Part shown: piece by piece, positions 33,562 through 44,292 of the stretch
Layout: each line of letters begins with the position of its first letter
Numbering within the stretch: position 1 is the stretch's first letter
Source of the DNA: Aphrocallistes beatrix
Lineage: Eukaryota; Porifera; Hexactinellida; Sceptrulophora; Aphrocallistidae
Assembly (NCBI GenBank): GCA_963281255.1
Contig: OY725498.1
Location: 2,480,001-2,544,000 of the forward strand
Direction: 5' to 3'
Length of the DNA: 64,000 nucleotides
The notes under the pieces: generated by a model
Told to the model about the DNA's origin: nothing
Database searches by the model: none
The model's input: only the letters and a program-made list of their open reading frames with translations
Translations under genes and position numbers: made by a program

Positions 33562-33607
33562 ATGACATCCAGTATTTTGTAGATATCTACGAAATACTGG
33601 CTGTCAT
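33562..33607. repeat. 46 bp loop-less palindrome
   Basis: Centred on GATATC, with arms ATGACA/TGTCAT and CCAGTATTT/AAATACTGG around GTAGATATCTAC. Only two base pairs are mismatched. No flanking duplication suggests a transposon. Confidence 0.9.
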
Positions 33608-34146
33608 TATGAATATAGAGGGACGATCAAGAAATTCATTTAATTTTTCCTTTTACCAGAAAATCCAATTCAGTGTGTACCTCCAGTTCCTAAATATGAC
33701 CATATATCGGTTTTAAAAAGCACGCTGTTGCAAATACTTTCATATCCGTTACCCACTTCCCATTCTTAACCATCCCTGTCTTATTTACCCAATCCTTCAC
33801 ACTTCTGTAGTTACTTTGCTTGTAAACATATTTAGTCATTAAAAAGTGTCACTCTTTTTTAATCTTCCTATCATATTTGTAGCTATAATTGTGTGTAAAT
33901 TAAAAGGATTTTCCTGACTACCAGTAAGGCTAAACGAAAGAGCTCGAAAGTAACAATTTCCATCCCCCACAATTTTTTCAACAACACAAGGTTACAATCT
34001 CTAAGATCTTGTTGATCCAACTGAGGATCGATTTCATAATAAATATAATTAGAAACCAAAATATTCCATTTACTACAAATACTTTTTTATTTGGCGGGCG
34101 GAAGTGAAGATATTTTAAACGTAAATATCTTGTTCTACAGGATCTG

Positions 34147-34193
34147 AATCAGTGATAATATCTGCAGCGTCACTGTCGATATTATCACTGATT
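34147..34193. repeat. Hairpin with 16 bp perfect stem
   Basis: AATCAGTGATAATATC and its exact reverse complement GATATTATCACTGATT are separated by 15 bases. It is not followed by a T-run, and this is a eukaryote, so a terminator role is not proposed. Confidence 0.85.
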
Positions 34194-34522
34194 CGTGAGA
34201 CAGAAAAGCTACTACGTTTTTTCAAATGAATGATCTCGGACGCAACCTAGCTTCAAATTTTAGCTTTGTTTTTATTTTTATCTACACTAATTTACCTTTC
34301 TTTTTTTCAGTTTCATTTATATCATTAACTCGATCTGATTTTCTTATATTTTGATTATTTACTAATGGTCTAACTTGAGAAAAACTGCCATTCCTCCTGA
34401 CAATTCTCTTCCTCAGAAGGAATTCTTTTACGTTTATAACTTTCAAATACCTTCTTAGCTCTAGGATTAAAACAAATCAAAAAGCTGCTAATATTTTAAT
34501 TAAGTTCGATTTCTTTCGAGGA

Positions 34523-34948
34523 TTAAGAATGTTTTTTGGCAAAAATCTTCTGGTACCGCAACTTTTTAAGGGTTCTCTGGATTGTCCGTTTAGATGCGTC
34601 AATACCTGTACGGTCGAGAAGTTTAGACTTCATTTCATTGAGAGTGGTTGCTCCTCTTGATCGTCGAATTTGTTGAACTAAGCTAGCTTTGATCGCATTA
34701 GATTTTACTGCCGGTCTACCTGCACCTCTGCTGTGTGCTAGGTTCTTGCCATTCTTCAATCTTTTGATGACATTGAAGACAGTGGCACGGGAGACGGCTA
34801 GTATCTTTTGAATGTCATTGACAGTATGCACACCTGTTTCCCATAGTACCTTTATGCGTATACTCTTTTCAGATTGTGACATTAGTTTGATATCAAGCAA
34901 CAAAATATGCTAAGAGATACAAAATGCGTAAAAAATGTCCGGTCACTG
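34523..34948 (-). pseudogene. Tc1/mariner transposase, N-terminal fragment with one terminal repeat
   Basis: Minus strand, about 120 codons from 34903. Two helix-turn-helix regions are readable: VNDIQKILAVSRATVFNVIK and, after the hook SRGAGRPAV, DASKRTIQRTLKKLRYQK. The catalytic domain is absent. The outer end at 34948 reads, inward, CAGTGACCGGACATTTTTTA, nearly the terminus of the MITE at 27146. So this is the 5' half of an element truncated at its other end. Confidence 0.8.
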
Positions 34949-35243
34949 TCATAAAATGAAAATTATGAATCAATGATTGATATTAATTACAGAAGCGATA
35001 ATTAAATTTGAATAACATAACATGAATTTACAAGAAATGCTATAATCATTGAATAACACATGCATTCAAATTCGGCATTTGGGTCAATAAGAAACATACA
35101 GTAGTCTAAATAAATATGTCACCCTACTGTATGTAGGAAATAGGATATTTCTGCAAGTGAATGAGTTGAACTAATCATTTCAGCTGATGGCAAAGGGCTA
35201 GTTGTGACATCGCTCAAAAAATCGCCAAATTTGACAATTATTC

Positions 35244-35761
35244 AATTTTTGCTGAGTAATGATGACGTCATTACAGAGTGATGAGTCATCATTTTTTAAT
35301 GATAGTTAAGTAATTTTAGAATATATTAATGTACACATTCTATTAAATTTCAGCCTTCTATCACCTAAAATAGCTGAGCTATAGTCGAAAAACTGAAATT
35401 TATAATTAGTAAAATGTGACAATGACGTCATAACTTAGTGGAGTCATAGCCAAAAGACTCCCACATGCCAAAATCAGCTTTCTATGCATATCAGTTTCTT
35501 CAAACATATATATATATATATATATACACATTAATCGAGTTTTATTGTAAATATTTTTGTTAAAATTTACACTTATATTTCGTCTTTCATTAACAAACCT
35601 TGATAGACTTAATGAGACATCTATGATATAACAGAATATCATATATGATGCTTCTGGGAGATTTCTCTCAAAGCTATACTTGTCTTTCTATGTCGGTCTT
35701 TCAATTTCGGACGAAAACAAAATTGTGGATTTATGCATATTTTAAAGTTATACGCTGGACC
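35244..35761. repeat. Left copy of a ~520 bp direct repeat around the LINE
   Basis: It matches 38973-39494 at roughly 95% identity. It consists of most of an HLE copy in minus orientation (TGACGTCA, TGAGTCATCA, CATAGCCAAAAGACTCCCAC, TA tract, ATTAATCGAGTTTTATTG) plus about 230 bp of unrelated flank ending CGCTGGAC. The shared flank shows that this is a duplicated locus and not two independent HLE insertions. Confidence 0.85.
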
Positions 35762-35799
35762 TTTAAAAACAAACTTTAAGCAAAACTAAATACAGTTAT

Positions 35800-38700
35800 C
35801 AGAACATTTCCAAACCCCTCTCGCTCGCTCTGATCGCTCGCGGGATATAAGTGCTCCGCACCTGTCCACAAGTCAAATCCCAACCATAATATTCTGAGCG
35901 TGCACAGCGATAAGCACGTACAACTCTACGCAACCCATCCAACCTCACTACAATCAAAACTCTGCCAGCCACTCCTCGATCCCAAGCCTCTTGTTTCTTC
36001 TTCCGCTGTCTCAACATTCGTAATCTGAAGAAGAAATCTGCTCACCGCCCTGGTATCGTAGCCATTACTGAGACATGGCTCACACCAAGTGATGCTGCCG
36101 CCCGAATTTAATGCACGCCACCTGGATATAAGCTAGCTGACCAAATGAGTTCTACCCGCCTTCACGGAGGAGGTAATGCGCTCTTATACAACGTCCTCCT
36201 CAGTATCAAGCGCAACTCTTCTGGCGAACATCAATCCTTTGAGTTCTCTGACTGGACCATCCACGCGAAAGATCTGCGTTTGCGAGTCGTCATTATATAC
36301 AGACCCCCATACTCTGAATATCACCCTGTTTCCATTACCACTTTCCTCACAGAATTTTCTTCTTTCCTTGAATCCATCGTCATCTGCAGTGAACCACTCA
36401 TTATCACCGGCGACTTCAACATCCATGTTGACGATGAGTCAGATTCTATAGATTTCTTAGACATACTCCGATCTATGTCGCTCGAGCAACATGTCCATCA
36501 ACCAACACACGAAAAAGGACACACTCTCGACTTAATCATCACCCGATCTCCTGACACAATGATTTCTTCCATCCCTGCTGCTGATGAACTCTTCTCTGAT
36601 CACTTCTCCGTGTCCTGTTCTCTTTCCTTTCCGAAACCACACCTATCCTCCAAGATAGTCACTCCACGTTCAAAAGATCTCGATCTCTCTCTATTTCTTG
36701 AAGATCTCTCCTCTTCCAATCTCTTCACGAATCCTCCTGAACATCCTGATGATCTCCTTCAATTATACAATACCACCTCACGTGCAGTCTACGACCACCA
36801 TGCACCAATTCGTCAGAAAACCATTCAACCACGCGCCGTCGCGTACCGTGGTTCAACAACACCATCAAAGCGAACCATACAGTGCAGAGGGAAAGCTGAG
36901 CGCAAGTGGCACTGTTCAGCCAAACCAGATGACCTGGCTGTCTTCAAAGAGAAAAGAAACATCACAACATCCCTGATGAATCAGGAGCGTCATAGCTTCT
37001 ACTCTGACTGGATAGGTCAAAGTCACAATGACCAGCGTCAGCTTTTTCGGAAAGCAAAAACTCTCCTTGGATTGGACAACAAACACTCCCTTCCTCCTCA
37101 CTCTGTCCTGTAGAACTATGTAACGAAATCGCCAACTTCTTCATCCAAAAAGTCAACACCATTAAGACGTGCATCGCCTCCGCTGCCTCACCGACTTCTT
37201 CTATCCCCACTTCTGACCCTGAAGTTCTTACTCGCCACCAATTCTCTTCATTCAGCGAACTATCTGACGAAGATATTAAGCGTCTAGTAACTTTTGCCCC
37301 AAATAAGACCTGCGACCTTGATCCCATCCCGACCAAGCTGGTCAAATCATCCCTACACATTCTAGCTCCTACGCTGAAGAAAGTCATCAACACCTCACTC
37401 TCTACCGGTTATTTTCCATCTGTGTGGAAACGTGCTATCATCCGGCACAAACTCAAGAAACCTAACCTTGATCCGATACTCTCCAACTACCGCCCGGTCA
37501 GCAACCTGTCTTTCCTCTCTAAACTTACTGAAAAACCTGTCTCCACTCAAATTGTAGACTATCTAACAGCTCAGGATCTCTTCCCCGGAACGCAGAGCCT
37601 ATAGGAGATACCATAGTACGGAGACTGCGCTCCTGAAAGTCAAGAATGACATTCTCCTGAACATGAATCGGCAGCACGTCACTCTTCTTGTTCTTCTGGA
37701 TCTAAGCTCAGCGTTTGACACCATCGACCACACCGTCCTGCTTCAACAACTTCAGACACGCTTCGGCATCTCTGACACATTGCTATCATGGTTCAGATCC
37801 TATCTATCTGACAGACACCAATATGTTTCAATCAATGGATCCCACTCCGCTGATCATCCTCTTGAGCATGGCGTCCCACAAGGTTCCTGTCTTAGTCCTC
37901 TGCTCTACACTCTCTACACCAGCCCTCTTTTTGAAATCATCAGATCCCATCTCCCTGAGATGCACTGCTATGCTGATGACACACAAATATCTCTCTCCTT
38001 TAAACCAAACCCGACAACATCAGATAATCCCGCACTTATCGCCATCGAGTCGTGCGTAGCTGACATCCGTGCGTGGCTACTAAACAACAGCCTTCTCATC
38101 AATGACTCCAAAACCGAAATCCAGTTCATCGGAACCAGACAACAACTCTCCAAAATCCACCTTGATAGTCTTACAATCGCCTCCTCTCGAATCCCACCAT
38201 CTTAAAGAAGTACGGAACCTAGGTGCATGGTTCGATGACACCCTTTCCATGTCAACACATGTCACTAAAGTTGACGGCTCTTGTTTCTATTTTCTCTACA
38301 ACATCCGTCGGATTTGGAAATATCTCTCTCGACAAAGCTGCGAAATTCTTGTGAATGCTCTCGTGACCTCTCGTCTTGACTACTGTAACGCTCTTCTCTA
38401 CGGTCTCGCTTCCAAACTTCTCTCTCGACTCCAACGTGTCCAGAACAGTGCAGCCAGACTTATCCACAATTTTTCAAGATTCTCACCATCCTCTCCTCTG
38501 CTCTTCGACCTACACTGGCTGCCTGTGAAATATCGCACTCTTTTTAAAATCCTTCTCCTCACCTATAAAGCCATCCACTCTTTAGCACCAGATTACATCA
38601 TCCAACTTATAAAAGTAAAACATCCGTAACGTTCTCTGAGATCCAATGGAGCTATTCTTCTCCAACATCCAGCAATCAAATCATCTAAAACTCTTGGTGA

Positions 38701-38935
38701 CCGTTCCTTCTCTATAGCTGCACCCATAGAATGGAATATTCTTCCCCCCACGATCCGAAACGCGACGTCTCCCGATATCTTTAAGAAACTCCTCAAAACC
38801 CATCTCTTTAAAATCGCATTCAACACACCACACCTGCAATAACACATCCACACCAAACACATCATTCGCACCGAACACATCATTCGCACCGAACACATCA
38901 TCCGCACCAATTTCTGGTCAGAGCACTTGAACATA
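35800..38935 (+). pseudogene. CR1/L2-like LINE (non-LTR retrotransposon), degenerate
   Basis: Reverse-transcribing element with GC content well above its surroundings. From about 36030 the endonuclease starts (LNIRNLKKK, GIVAITETWLTPSD); 36145-37113 is open and holds LIITGDFNIHVDD and SDHFSVSCSL, conserved APE-type endonuclease motifs. The reverse transcriptase is spread over shifted frames: SNYRPVSNLSFLSKLTEKPV (37480), LDLSSAFDTIDHTVLL (37695), HGVPQGSCLSPLLYTL (37870) and CYADDTQI with the catalytic YADD (37965). The C-terminus has SRLDYCNALLYGL, RLQRVQNSAARLI and GDRSFSIAAPIEWN, as in CR1/L2-type elements. At least four frameshifts or stops make it inactive. ORF1 was not recognised upstream, so it is probably 5'-truncated. 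Confidence 0.85.
38845..38915. repeat. 18 bp tandem repeat at the LINE 3' end
   Basis: About three and a half units of CACCGAACACATCATTCG. CR1/L2-type LINEs often end in short tandem repeats rather than poly(A), so this probably marks the 3' tail. Confidence 0.75.
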
Positions 38936-38972
38936 TAACAATGGAATCTGCGCTTAATAACTGTATTTTATT

Positions 38973-39494
38973 AATTTTTGCTGAGTAATGATGACGTCAT
39001 AACAGAGTGATGAGTCATCATTTTTTATGATAGTTATGTCATTTTAGAATATATTAATGTACACATTCTATTAAATTTCAGCCTTCTATCACCTAAAATA
39101 GCTGAGTTATAGTCGAAAAACTGAAATTTAGAATTAGAAAAAAGGTGTCATAACTTAGTGGAGCCGTAGCCAAAAGACTCCCACATGCCAAAAATCAGCT
39201 TTCTATGCATATCAATTTCTTCAAACAATTCATTACTGATATATATATATATATATATACACATTAATCGAGTTTTATTGTAAATATTTTTGCTAAAATT
39301 TACACTTATATTTCGTCTTTCATGAACAAACTTTGATAGACTTAAGGAGACATCTATGATATAACAGAATATCATATATGATGCTTTTGGGAGGTTTCTC
39401 TCAAAGCTATACTTGTCTTTCTATGTCGGTCTTTCAATTTCGGACGAAAACAAAATTGTGGATTTATGCATATTTTAAAGTTATTCGCTGGACC
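38973..39494. repeat. Right copy of the ~520 bp direct repeat around the LINE
   Basis: Same order and orientation as 35244-35761; begins AATTTTTGCTGAGTAATGAT and ends CGCTGGACC. It is followed by about 185 bp of sequence and then the assembly gap. Confidence 0.85.
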
Positions 39495-39679
39495 ATAGCA
39501 TTCTATATACTAAGGCAATAGCACTCTATTCAAAATCTGGACCATGGATGGCAATTACCATCGGCTTTCAAAATATCAATTATTGTTATACTGCCTTTCA
39601 TTACTATTCTAAAGTACTCTAATGTAACATTTGATTGATTTTAATGATTTCGGACCACCCAACCCACTTAAAATTAACA

Positions 39680-39879
39680 NNNNNNNNNNNNNNNNNNNNN
39701 NNNNNNNNNNNNNNNNNNNNNNNNNNNNNNNNNNNNNNNNNNNNNNNNNNNNNNNNNNNNNNNNNNNNNNNNNNNNNNNNNNNNNNNNNNNNNNNNNNNN
39801 NNNNNNNNNNNNNNNNNNNNNNNNNNNNNNNNNNNNNNNNNNNNNNNNNNNNNNNNNNNNNNNNNNNNNNNNNNNNNNN
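39680..39879. other. Assembly gap, 200 N
   Basis: Exactly 200 undetermined bases, probably a scaffolding placeholder of unknown true length. Translations across it are meaningless. Confidence 0.99.
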
Positions 39880-40132
39880 CTCGAGCCCGGATGAGGAGAA
39901 AGAGAGTTATTATTTAGGTTGTGTGCTGTATTTCTACTAATTATATTATAGAATGTACAGTTTGTATATACTATTAATATTAAATTATGATATCCAATCA
40001 CCCTTTTCACTATATATGATCATTTTAACCACAGGGTAACAGGACAGTTATGTTTGGGAGTCCTATAGCATAGTTAACTTGATAGCTCAATTCATCTTTC
40101 AATTTCAGGTTAAAGAGTAGTCCAAAAATCAA

Positions 40133-40232
40133 TATTTCTACCGATTAAGATTGACATCGGTTAACCGGTTGACCGCTATGGAAGAAACCAAAATAACCGA
40201 GCCCTAAAATCGGTTAACTACCCTCAATCCTG
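40133..40232. mobile_element. hAT-type terminus fragment, probable
   Basis: Clustered TCGGTTAACCGGTTGACCG and ATCGGTTAACTACC motifs end in CAATCCTG, which reads inward as CAGGATTGAGGGTAGTTAAC. CAGG ends with reiterated half-palindromes occur in hAT elements. No matching second end was found. Confidence 0.4.
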
Positions 40233-40447
40233 TTCGTAATTTGATTATTTCTCAATCTGACAGATTGTATGTATACATTGGTGAAATTAGGCGAAATTAT
40301 GCAATCTATTACAGAGGAACTCTCAGAGTATGAAATTGTAGTAAATAAAAATGACGGAGTGCTTTTTACAAAATAATTAAATGTTATTTGACTTATTTAA
40401 TTAAAATCGATATATAAGGTCGATCAAACAGTGTAGAAATATATACC

Positions 40448-41375
40448 TTGTCAGAATGGTTTTTAGGACTGCTGTCACTTGTCAGAATGGTTTTTAGGAA
40501 TGCTGTCACTTGTCAGAATGCTTCTTTAAGACAGCTGTCATTTGTCAGAATGTTTTTTAGGACTGCTGTCATTTGTCAGAATGGTTTTAAGACTGCTGTC
40601 ACTTGTCAGAATGGTTTTTAGGAATGCTGTCACTTGTCAGAATGCTTCTTTAAGACAGCTGTCATTTGTCAGAATGTTTTTTAGGACTGCTGTCATTTGT
40701 CAGAATGGTTTTAAGACTGCTGTCACTTGTCAGAATGATTTTAAGACTGCTGTCATTTGTCAGAATTGTGTTTAGGACTGCTTTAACTTGTCAGAATGGT
40801 TTTTAGGACTGCTGTCACTGATCAGAATAGTTTTTAGGAATGCTGTCACTTGTCAGAATGTTTCTTTAGGAGTGCTGTCATTTGTCAGAATGGTTTTCAA
40901 GGAATAGCGGATGTTTCGTCGCGGATATTTTAGAATGGAATTACAAACTGTTGGGAAACATGAATTTGTCTAAAGTTGAATAGAATTGATAAGAGAGTGA
41001 GAGCGGGCATTTTCGAGAATATTTTGTATATGAGCGAAGAGAAAGTGGGCATTTAGAGTTTGAATTAATATAAAATGCATTTTTATTTCGTGAGGGGTTG
41101 GGTTATTGTTATTTATTATTTGGTAGAATGAATGAGAGAATGAAAGTGGGGATTCATTAATTTCATTCAAAGAAATATCAGTGACGAAACATCCGGCGAC
41201 GAAACATCCGCCATTCCTTAAAAACCATTCTGACAAATGACAGCAGTCCTAAAAACCATTCTGACAAATGACAGCAGTCCTAAAAACCATTCTGACAAAT
41301 GACAGCAACTAAAAAAACATTCTGACAAGTGACAGCAGTCCTAAAAAACATTCTGACAAATGACAACCTCAAAAT
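40448..41375. mobile_element. Foldback element with 31 bp minisatellite arms
   Basis: The left arm (40448 to about 40905) is about 14 units of ~31 bp of the type TTGTCAGAATGGTTTTTAGG-ACTGCTGTCAC. A block of four variants occurs twice in the same order (a higher-order repeat). The right arm (about 41212-41375) is five units of the reverse complement. Inside lies a second inverted repeat, GGAATAGCGGATGTTTCGTC and its complement (40902-40925, 41180-41217). The core of ~260 bp has no gene. The structure resembles Drosophila FB elements, whose arms are also tandem repeats. Confidence 0.8.
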
Positions 41376-41379
41376 TCTG

Positions 41380-42000
41380 TCAAATACATGCACCTCAAAT
41401 TTACATTCATCCTTTATACGTTATATATGATTAATTAGACATTTTAAGTAACCCCAAGACTTATTTGATTTTTGTAATTATTTTTATTCTGGAGAGAACA
41501 AATATGACATAATATAACTAATAAGCCCATAAATACAAAATAAACATTCGAGTAGAGAGGCGTGATATCTTGAGATCGTAATATCTTGAGATCCTAGTAT
41601 TAAGTAACCATGGATGATTAAGTACCGTGATATCTTGAGATCGTAATATTCTGAGATTTGGGTTTAAATTCTCTAATTAACTTTTTTTGGTTTGTTTTTA
41701 ATTAACTATATAGGATTCTAGATTGTAATAATTCATAATTGCAATTTATTTAAAATTTTGTTCATACTATGTGTACCAATAAGCATATACGTACACACAC
41801 ACATATGCATTATTAAAATGAAGCATTTATACTGATATTTGTAATATTGTTAAAATATGGACAAAACCTTCAGACCATTTTACCAATACTAGTATAAACT
41901 GAAAATAAAGCTCGCTGTTATTTATTTAAGAATCAAATTATTTATTGAGTTCATTCACAATAAACCTAGTCAATATATTTTGGATAACCCCACCTCCGTC
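41380..42000. other. No gene recognised; short ATATCTTGAGATC repeat
   Basis: Four imperfect copies of GTRATATCTTGAGATC occur at 41564-41660, each containing a palindromic core. The remainder is AT-rich and unremarkable. Confidence 0.5.
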
Positions 42001-42004
42001 TTAA

Positions 42005-43204
42005 GGTTGGTGTTTCCTTCCAGAACTAACTCAAAAAGTTTTCATTATTTTCTCTTGAAATTTTTTGTGAAAACTGTTTTCGATGAGTTATCTGCAAAAA
42101 TACACTTTTCGGGAGCTCAAGAAGCAAGAAAATTTATTTTTTCCAAATCACCTAATTTATAGAGGACATTCAAGGAAACTTCAATGGCTTATGCCTCTTT
42201 CACTCAATTATTCTTGCATGAAATGGTTAAATAAAGAAAATAATAGGAATAGAATTTTCAATTTCAACCTAATCAATTTTTTCTGCCCAATTTAGTTGCT
42301 ACAATATTTTGAAGAAGATTTTCGTAAGGAAAAGTATTTTAACGTTTTTCTAAAGTATAATGTCGAAAATCTGTCTCTATCATTTTGTTCTACGTGACGA
42401 GATCTTTCCAAAACCGTCGAGTTTTTTATCTAGGACTTTTGTAACTAGAGATTCCTCCGTTGCAAAATTGATTTTTTTGAGTGTAAAAACAGGAAATAAA
42501 GCAATTTTCTTCGGGAAGGCTTGATTTCCATTAGTTTTTACTGTGTCCTAGTATTAAATAACATCTAAACATCCTAAATCAACAACTTATAGTAGTATTT
42601 AACTTCAAAATATGGCATATCAAATATTTTCACATCTAGACACCTTCAAAAGTGTAAAAAGTTGTCAGTTATGACTGGGGACCCAAAAATGACGTGGTCC
42701 GATAGTATCCGCCGAAATCCCATATCTATAACTTTATTTGACTATGCCAGGTCGTTATTTCAATACTGAATTCGTGCTCAGCACTAAATTTCTAGCAATT
42801 TGATATATATATTGACCATATTTGGAGAATATTTTGGTTGTCTTTTCCTAGCAATGGTTAAGAATGTGAAAAATTCCTGGCCGTTGCTAGGCACGGCCAA
42901 ACAAAAATGTTTCCAAATATGGTCAATATATATCAAATTGCTGGAAATCTGAATGAATTCAGCATTAAAAAGATGATCTGGCACTGCTAAAAGAAGTTAT
43001 AGCTGTGGGACATTTCGCATTTAAAATGTGTCGTTTTTAGGTCGACACCAGATGATACAAGTGGCTCAAAGTGGTGAAATATTGGGGCTGGAGTTATAAA
43101 AATCGGAAATATTGTTTAGACCCCTATAAGGATCTAAAAATGATAAAAAAGCAATTTGGGCACATTTTTGGAAAAAAACAAGTGTCCCATGGGAAACACC
43201 AACC
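42005..43204 (+). mobile_element. TTAA-family transposon, full-length copy 3 (1200 bp)
   Basis: Flanked by TTAA (42001-42004, 43205-43208), with perfect ends GGTTGGTGTTTCC / GGAAACACCAACC. It is collinear with the copy at 1281-2497 along its whole length, differing by small indels and substitutions. Confidence 0.85.
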
Positions 43205-44292
43205 TTAATTAATTATGCTAGTAGTAAATACGATTGATCTATTAATGAAATACATTTGAAAATAACAGAAAATGAAATCTGATATAAAATGTTTGCATGA
43301 ATACAAATAATCATATTGTAAAATGAAGTGATAATTGCCCACTGCATGAATTACCAATCGTTGAGTAAGTTGAAGAAGAAAGTACAGTACCTACATTAGT
43401 AAATATCAAAGATGCCAACCTTTGGAAAATGAAATCCGTGAGAATCGAGACAATTCACTTGGTCCTCCAAAGTTGACTGTCTCTTCTCTCTTACTCGGTA
43501 CAAGAAGACTTGGATGAAACCCGGTAGAGGTTAGGTTTCAATGGTTATTTGTGGTTTTCGAGGGTGTAGATTACATATCTCATACTCACTGACATGTCAA
43601 CTTGCTGGTAAAATCCATGAGAGTTGGCATGTCTGATATAATATATACTTACAATAGATACTCGCTAATTGGTTGTCCTGACTGCCTTATTGAGGAATGA
43701 AATGTAAGTCCAGGTCTGGAACATGTGTCTTTCTGCCATTTTTCCGTTACTACCTTTATGGTGGGTACGTCTTCAGGAACCTCTGGAGTTTTCTAACTCC
43801 AATCTTTGGAACGTTTCACAGAGGGTAGTGTTAAGGCATGGCATCGCCTAGGAAAAAAATGTTTCAAATACAGTCCAGTTTCAAGAGTTCAATGATGGAA
43901 ACGGGAATATGATATGGGAATATTAATACTACTAATTATTTTAAAATACATACAGAACCTTTTCAGTGTATTTGGCTGCAAGTAGATCTCCGAACTTAGG
44001 GTAGAGCTCTGAAGTCCAGCTTCATAAAAGTTCTCGAATTTCAGCTTTCTAAAAGTAGTTGCAAAAATTATTCAGTGATATCGAATAATCTGGTTGAAAG
44101 TCAATGGCTCAAACATTTTAATATAACGAGAGTAAACTTAATATGTTGACTACATATGTACATGTAAATATAGAAAAATAGAAAAATATTTATTATTAAT
44201 ATTTAAGATTTAAATAATTACCATGTTGTCTTCTGTGGTGTCATTAAGAAAACAGAATATCAAGGTGTTGGAAACATATTCATGGAAACGAT
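43205..44292. other. No gene recognised; possible MITE at 43408-43636
   Basis: GATGCCAACCTTTGG..AAATCCGTGAGA near 43410 and AATCCATGAGAGTTGGCATG near 43615 are loosely inverted (TGCCAAC ends) and may delimit a small DNA element. The rest is unique-looking. The last 70 bases before 44292 are the left part of the hAT target site. Confidence 0.4.

Larger units (their letters stand above)
32605..34500. other. No gene recognised; two strong palindromes
   Basis: AT-rich. It holds a 46 bp near-perfect palindrome (33562-33607) and a 16 bp-stem hairpin (34147-34193). A minus-strand patch near 34435-34380 could encode KVFESYKRKRIPSEEENCQE, but it is not recognisable and is broken by stops. Confidence 0.4.

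Noticed and set aside
34147-34193. Rho-independent terminator
   Set aside because: A hairpin is present but there is no T-run, and the organism is a eukaryote.
35244-39494. LTR retrotransposon interpretation of the 520 bp direct repeats
   Set aside because: The enclosed gene is an APE-type LINE, the repeats lack TG..CA ends and contain an HLE fragment plus ordinary flank.
39609-40010. Open frames across 39.6-40.0 kb
   Set aside because: They run through 200 undetermined bases and have no meaning.
40542-40775. 78-codon frame with repeated SFVRM/TCQN peptides
   Set aside because: It is the translation of a 31 bp minisatellite; the unit is not a multiple of three, so no repeated protein is maintained.
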